Below, in pieces: positions 5,619-6,874 of a stretch of 6,874 bases of DNA (position 1 is the stretch's first letter; each line of letters opens with the position of its first letter). Location of the stretch: contig DAOWNS010000100.1 in NCBI GenBank assembly GCA_030642465.1, positions 1-6,874 on the forward strand, read 5' to 3'. The stretch comes from Candidatus Thorarchaeota archaeon. Its GTDB lineage: Archaea; Asgardarchaeota; Thorarchaeia; Thorarchaeales; Thorarchaeaceae. The notes under the pieces were generated by a model that saw only the letters and a program-made list of their open reading frames with translations, did not search any database and was not told the origin of the DNA. The translations under genes were made by a program, and so were the position numbers.

Positions 5619-6874
5619 ATGCCTAAGAAGGGAAAATCTAAGAGAAAGAGTGAAAGACCAACTGCATTGATTCTTTTGGTCCTAGTGCTCGCTGCTACGA
5701 ACGTCGCGACATTGGCGTACTTCATGGTGCTAGATAATTCTGTACCTTTCGAAGACGTGCCATTGAGCATTGCCGACGTAACTGGGGATAACAATGAGAA
5801 TCTCGTTGGGACAACAATATCGGTTACTGGCTACCTCGTTCGCGCAGCTGGGAATTTTCTGCTAGTAGCCAATCCGCTTTCGTTTTTCAACAACTCACTT
5901 GATAGTCGCAATCATATCATGCTAACTGTAGAGGTTCCAGAAACAATGGAAGACCATTTAGGATTCCAAATTACTGTGAAAGGGACCCTTGAAGTTTATG
6001 ATCCCTCTGATGGTACTTCAGGAATGGGCGTTGATTCATTCTTCGATGTATATTCTGAAATTGCAGTTCCTGGAATATACGATGATGTCCAAATGGTACC
6101 ATATCCAATGGTTGCGGATCCTCCTTGGGATTTTCTAGAGTATGATCCAACAGCAGAGAAATACGCAGTTCTCTATAGTGGTGGGATTAAACCCGGAAAG
6201 GATTACTACCGCTACTGGAATGACATCATCTACATGTATTTCATTCTCCAGATGCATGGGTATACATCAAACAACATCTACGTGATCTACAAGGATGGAG
6301 TCGGTGAAGATACCAATACACCTGTTGATTATCCAGCTACTCATGCTTCAATGGATACAGTCTTTGGAAAGCTAGAAGCGGAGATGGGATTCCGAGATAC
6401 ACTGTTCTTCTATACTACTAATCACGGTGGAGGTGGAGGGATAAGTGTGTGGAATCCGATGGATTCTGGAGGTGCACTTACTCATTCCCAAGTTTCGGAT
6501 TGGCTTGATGCTATCACTTGCAACAATATGATTATAGTTATGGAGCAATGTGTATCAGGCAAATTCATTACACATCTTAGTGCTTCGGATAGAGTCATCA
6601 TGACAGCCTGTATGGACAACGAAGGGTCAGCTGGGTGCGACACAGAAGGAAATTGGGATGAATTTGTCTACCACTTCATGTGCGCCCTCATTAGCTACTC
6701 ATTCCACTCACCTCTCATGACAGTGGATGCAGACTACAATACTGATGGCCTAATTTCAATGAAGGAAGCCTTCATCTATGCAGGAATTAATGATAGTCGA
6801 CCTGAAACTCCTTGGTACAATGATAATGGAAATGGGCAAGGATACCATGTGTGGCAAGCGGCTTATGCTCTACC
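5619..6874 (+). CDS. Membrane-anchored C13 (legumain-like) cysteine peptidase with OB-like domain and EF-hand, 3' truncated
   Basis: The frame stays open for 418 codons to the window edge, so the C-terminus is missing. A Lys/Arg-rich start (3-13) and one hydrophobic segment (15-38) form a signal anchor or signal peptide, placing the rest outside the cell. Residues about 45-150 look like an OB-fold: alternating strands such as GTTISVTGYLV (64-74), FLLVANP (80-86) and ITVKGTLEVYD (118-128). Residues about 180-365 match clan CD family C13: YAVLYSGG (182-189), the long helix with a YRYWNDIIYMYFILQMHGY core, IYVIYKDG, then DTLFFYTTNHGG (260-271) with catalytic His269, and MIIVMEQCVSGKF (304-316) with catalytic Cys311. 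MTACMDNEGSAG (328-339) parallels the segment after the legumain nucleophile. DYNTDGLISMKE (372-383) is a canonical calcium-binding EF-hand loop. Substrates are unknown; C13 enzymes cut after Asn/Asp or act as transamidases. Gene start follows the TTGAGGT site. Confidence 0.82.
   Translation, partial: MPKKGKSKRKSERPTALILLVLVLAATNVATLAYFMVLDNSVPFEDVPLSIADVTGDNNENLVGTTISVTGYLVRAAGNFLLVANPLSFFNNSLDSRNHIMLTVEVPETMEDHLGFQITVKGTLEVYDPSDGTSGMGVDSFFDVYSEIAVPGIYDDVQMVPYPMVADPPWDFLEYDPTAEKYAVLYSGGIKPGKDYYRYWNDIIYMYFILQMHGYTSNNIYVIYKDGVGEDTNTPVDYPATHASMDTVFGKLEAEMGFRDTLFFYTTNHGGGGGISVWNPMDSGGALTHSQVSDWLDAITCNNMIIVMEQCVSGKFITHLSASDRVIMTACMDNEGSAGCDTEGNWDEFVYHFMCALISYSFHSPLMTVDADYNTDGLISMKEAFIYAGINDSRPETPWYNDNGNGQGYHVWQAAYAL

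Noticed and set aside
5598..5621. Alternative upstream ATG at 5598 for the C13 peptidase
   Set aside because: In frame, but lacks a ribosome-binding site and sits inside an inverted repeat; the ATG at 5619 has a well-spaced GAGGT.
5549..5794. 81-codon minus-strand frame in the divergent region
   Set aside because: Antisense to the anchor segment of the C13 peptidase; no start signal and no recognisable motif.
1..6874. CRISPR array, tRNA/rRNA gene, insertion sequence or integration site
   Set aside because: No regularly spaced repeats, cloverleaf-like sequence, transposase-like frame or terminal inverted repeats with target duplications were seen.

Overview
The window reads as a piece of an archaeal chromosome, most likely from an Asgard archaeon (Thorarchaeia-like). 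This is an inference from several signals. TATA-like boxes sit about 26 bases upstream of probable transcription starts, and GTG and TTG are used as start codons with short or no leaders. A secreted type-I membrane protein is rich in N-glycosylation sequons and ends in a Thr/Pro spacer, one membrane helix and a Lys/Arg tail. Next to it is a legumain-like (C13) cysteine peptidase. No rRNA or other universal marker is present, so the lineage is tentative and a bacterial origin is not strictly excluded.

Layout, left to right: (1) the 3' part of mutL (+), cut by the window edge and carrying the complete endonuclease-type C-terminal domain; (2) a convergent dodecin gene (-) with a hairpin plus T-tract terminator; (3) a divergent nucleoside 2-deoxyribosyltransferase-like gene (+) with a TTG start; (4) a convergent M28-family zinc exopeptidase (-), apparently cytoplasmic; (5) upstream of it on the same strand but behind its own terminator, a 750-residue exported protein with three tandem GATase/ThuA-like (flavodoxin-like) domains; (6) divergent from that, a membrane-anchored protein (+) that runs off the right edge, with an OB-like domain, a C13/caspase-fold peptidase domain with a visible His/Cys dyad, and a canonical EF-hand loop.

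There is no RNA gene, CRISPR array, transposon or origin. All intergenic gaps are under about 230 bases. The left half is housekeeping: mismatch repair, flavin-binding-type protein and nucleoside metabolism. The right half is concerned with proteolysis and the cell surface. Genes 5 and 6 share a 202-bp divergent regulatory region with three perfect inverted repeats, which suggests coordinated control of a surface sensor or adhesin-like protein and a surface cysteine peptidase. Together with the nearby M28 enzyme this is the most interesting part of the window. The idea that the three act together is only an inference from position.
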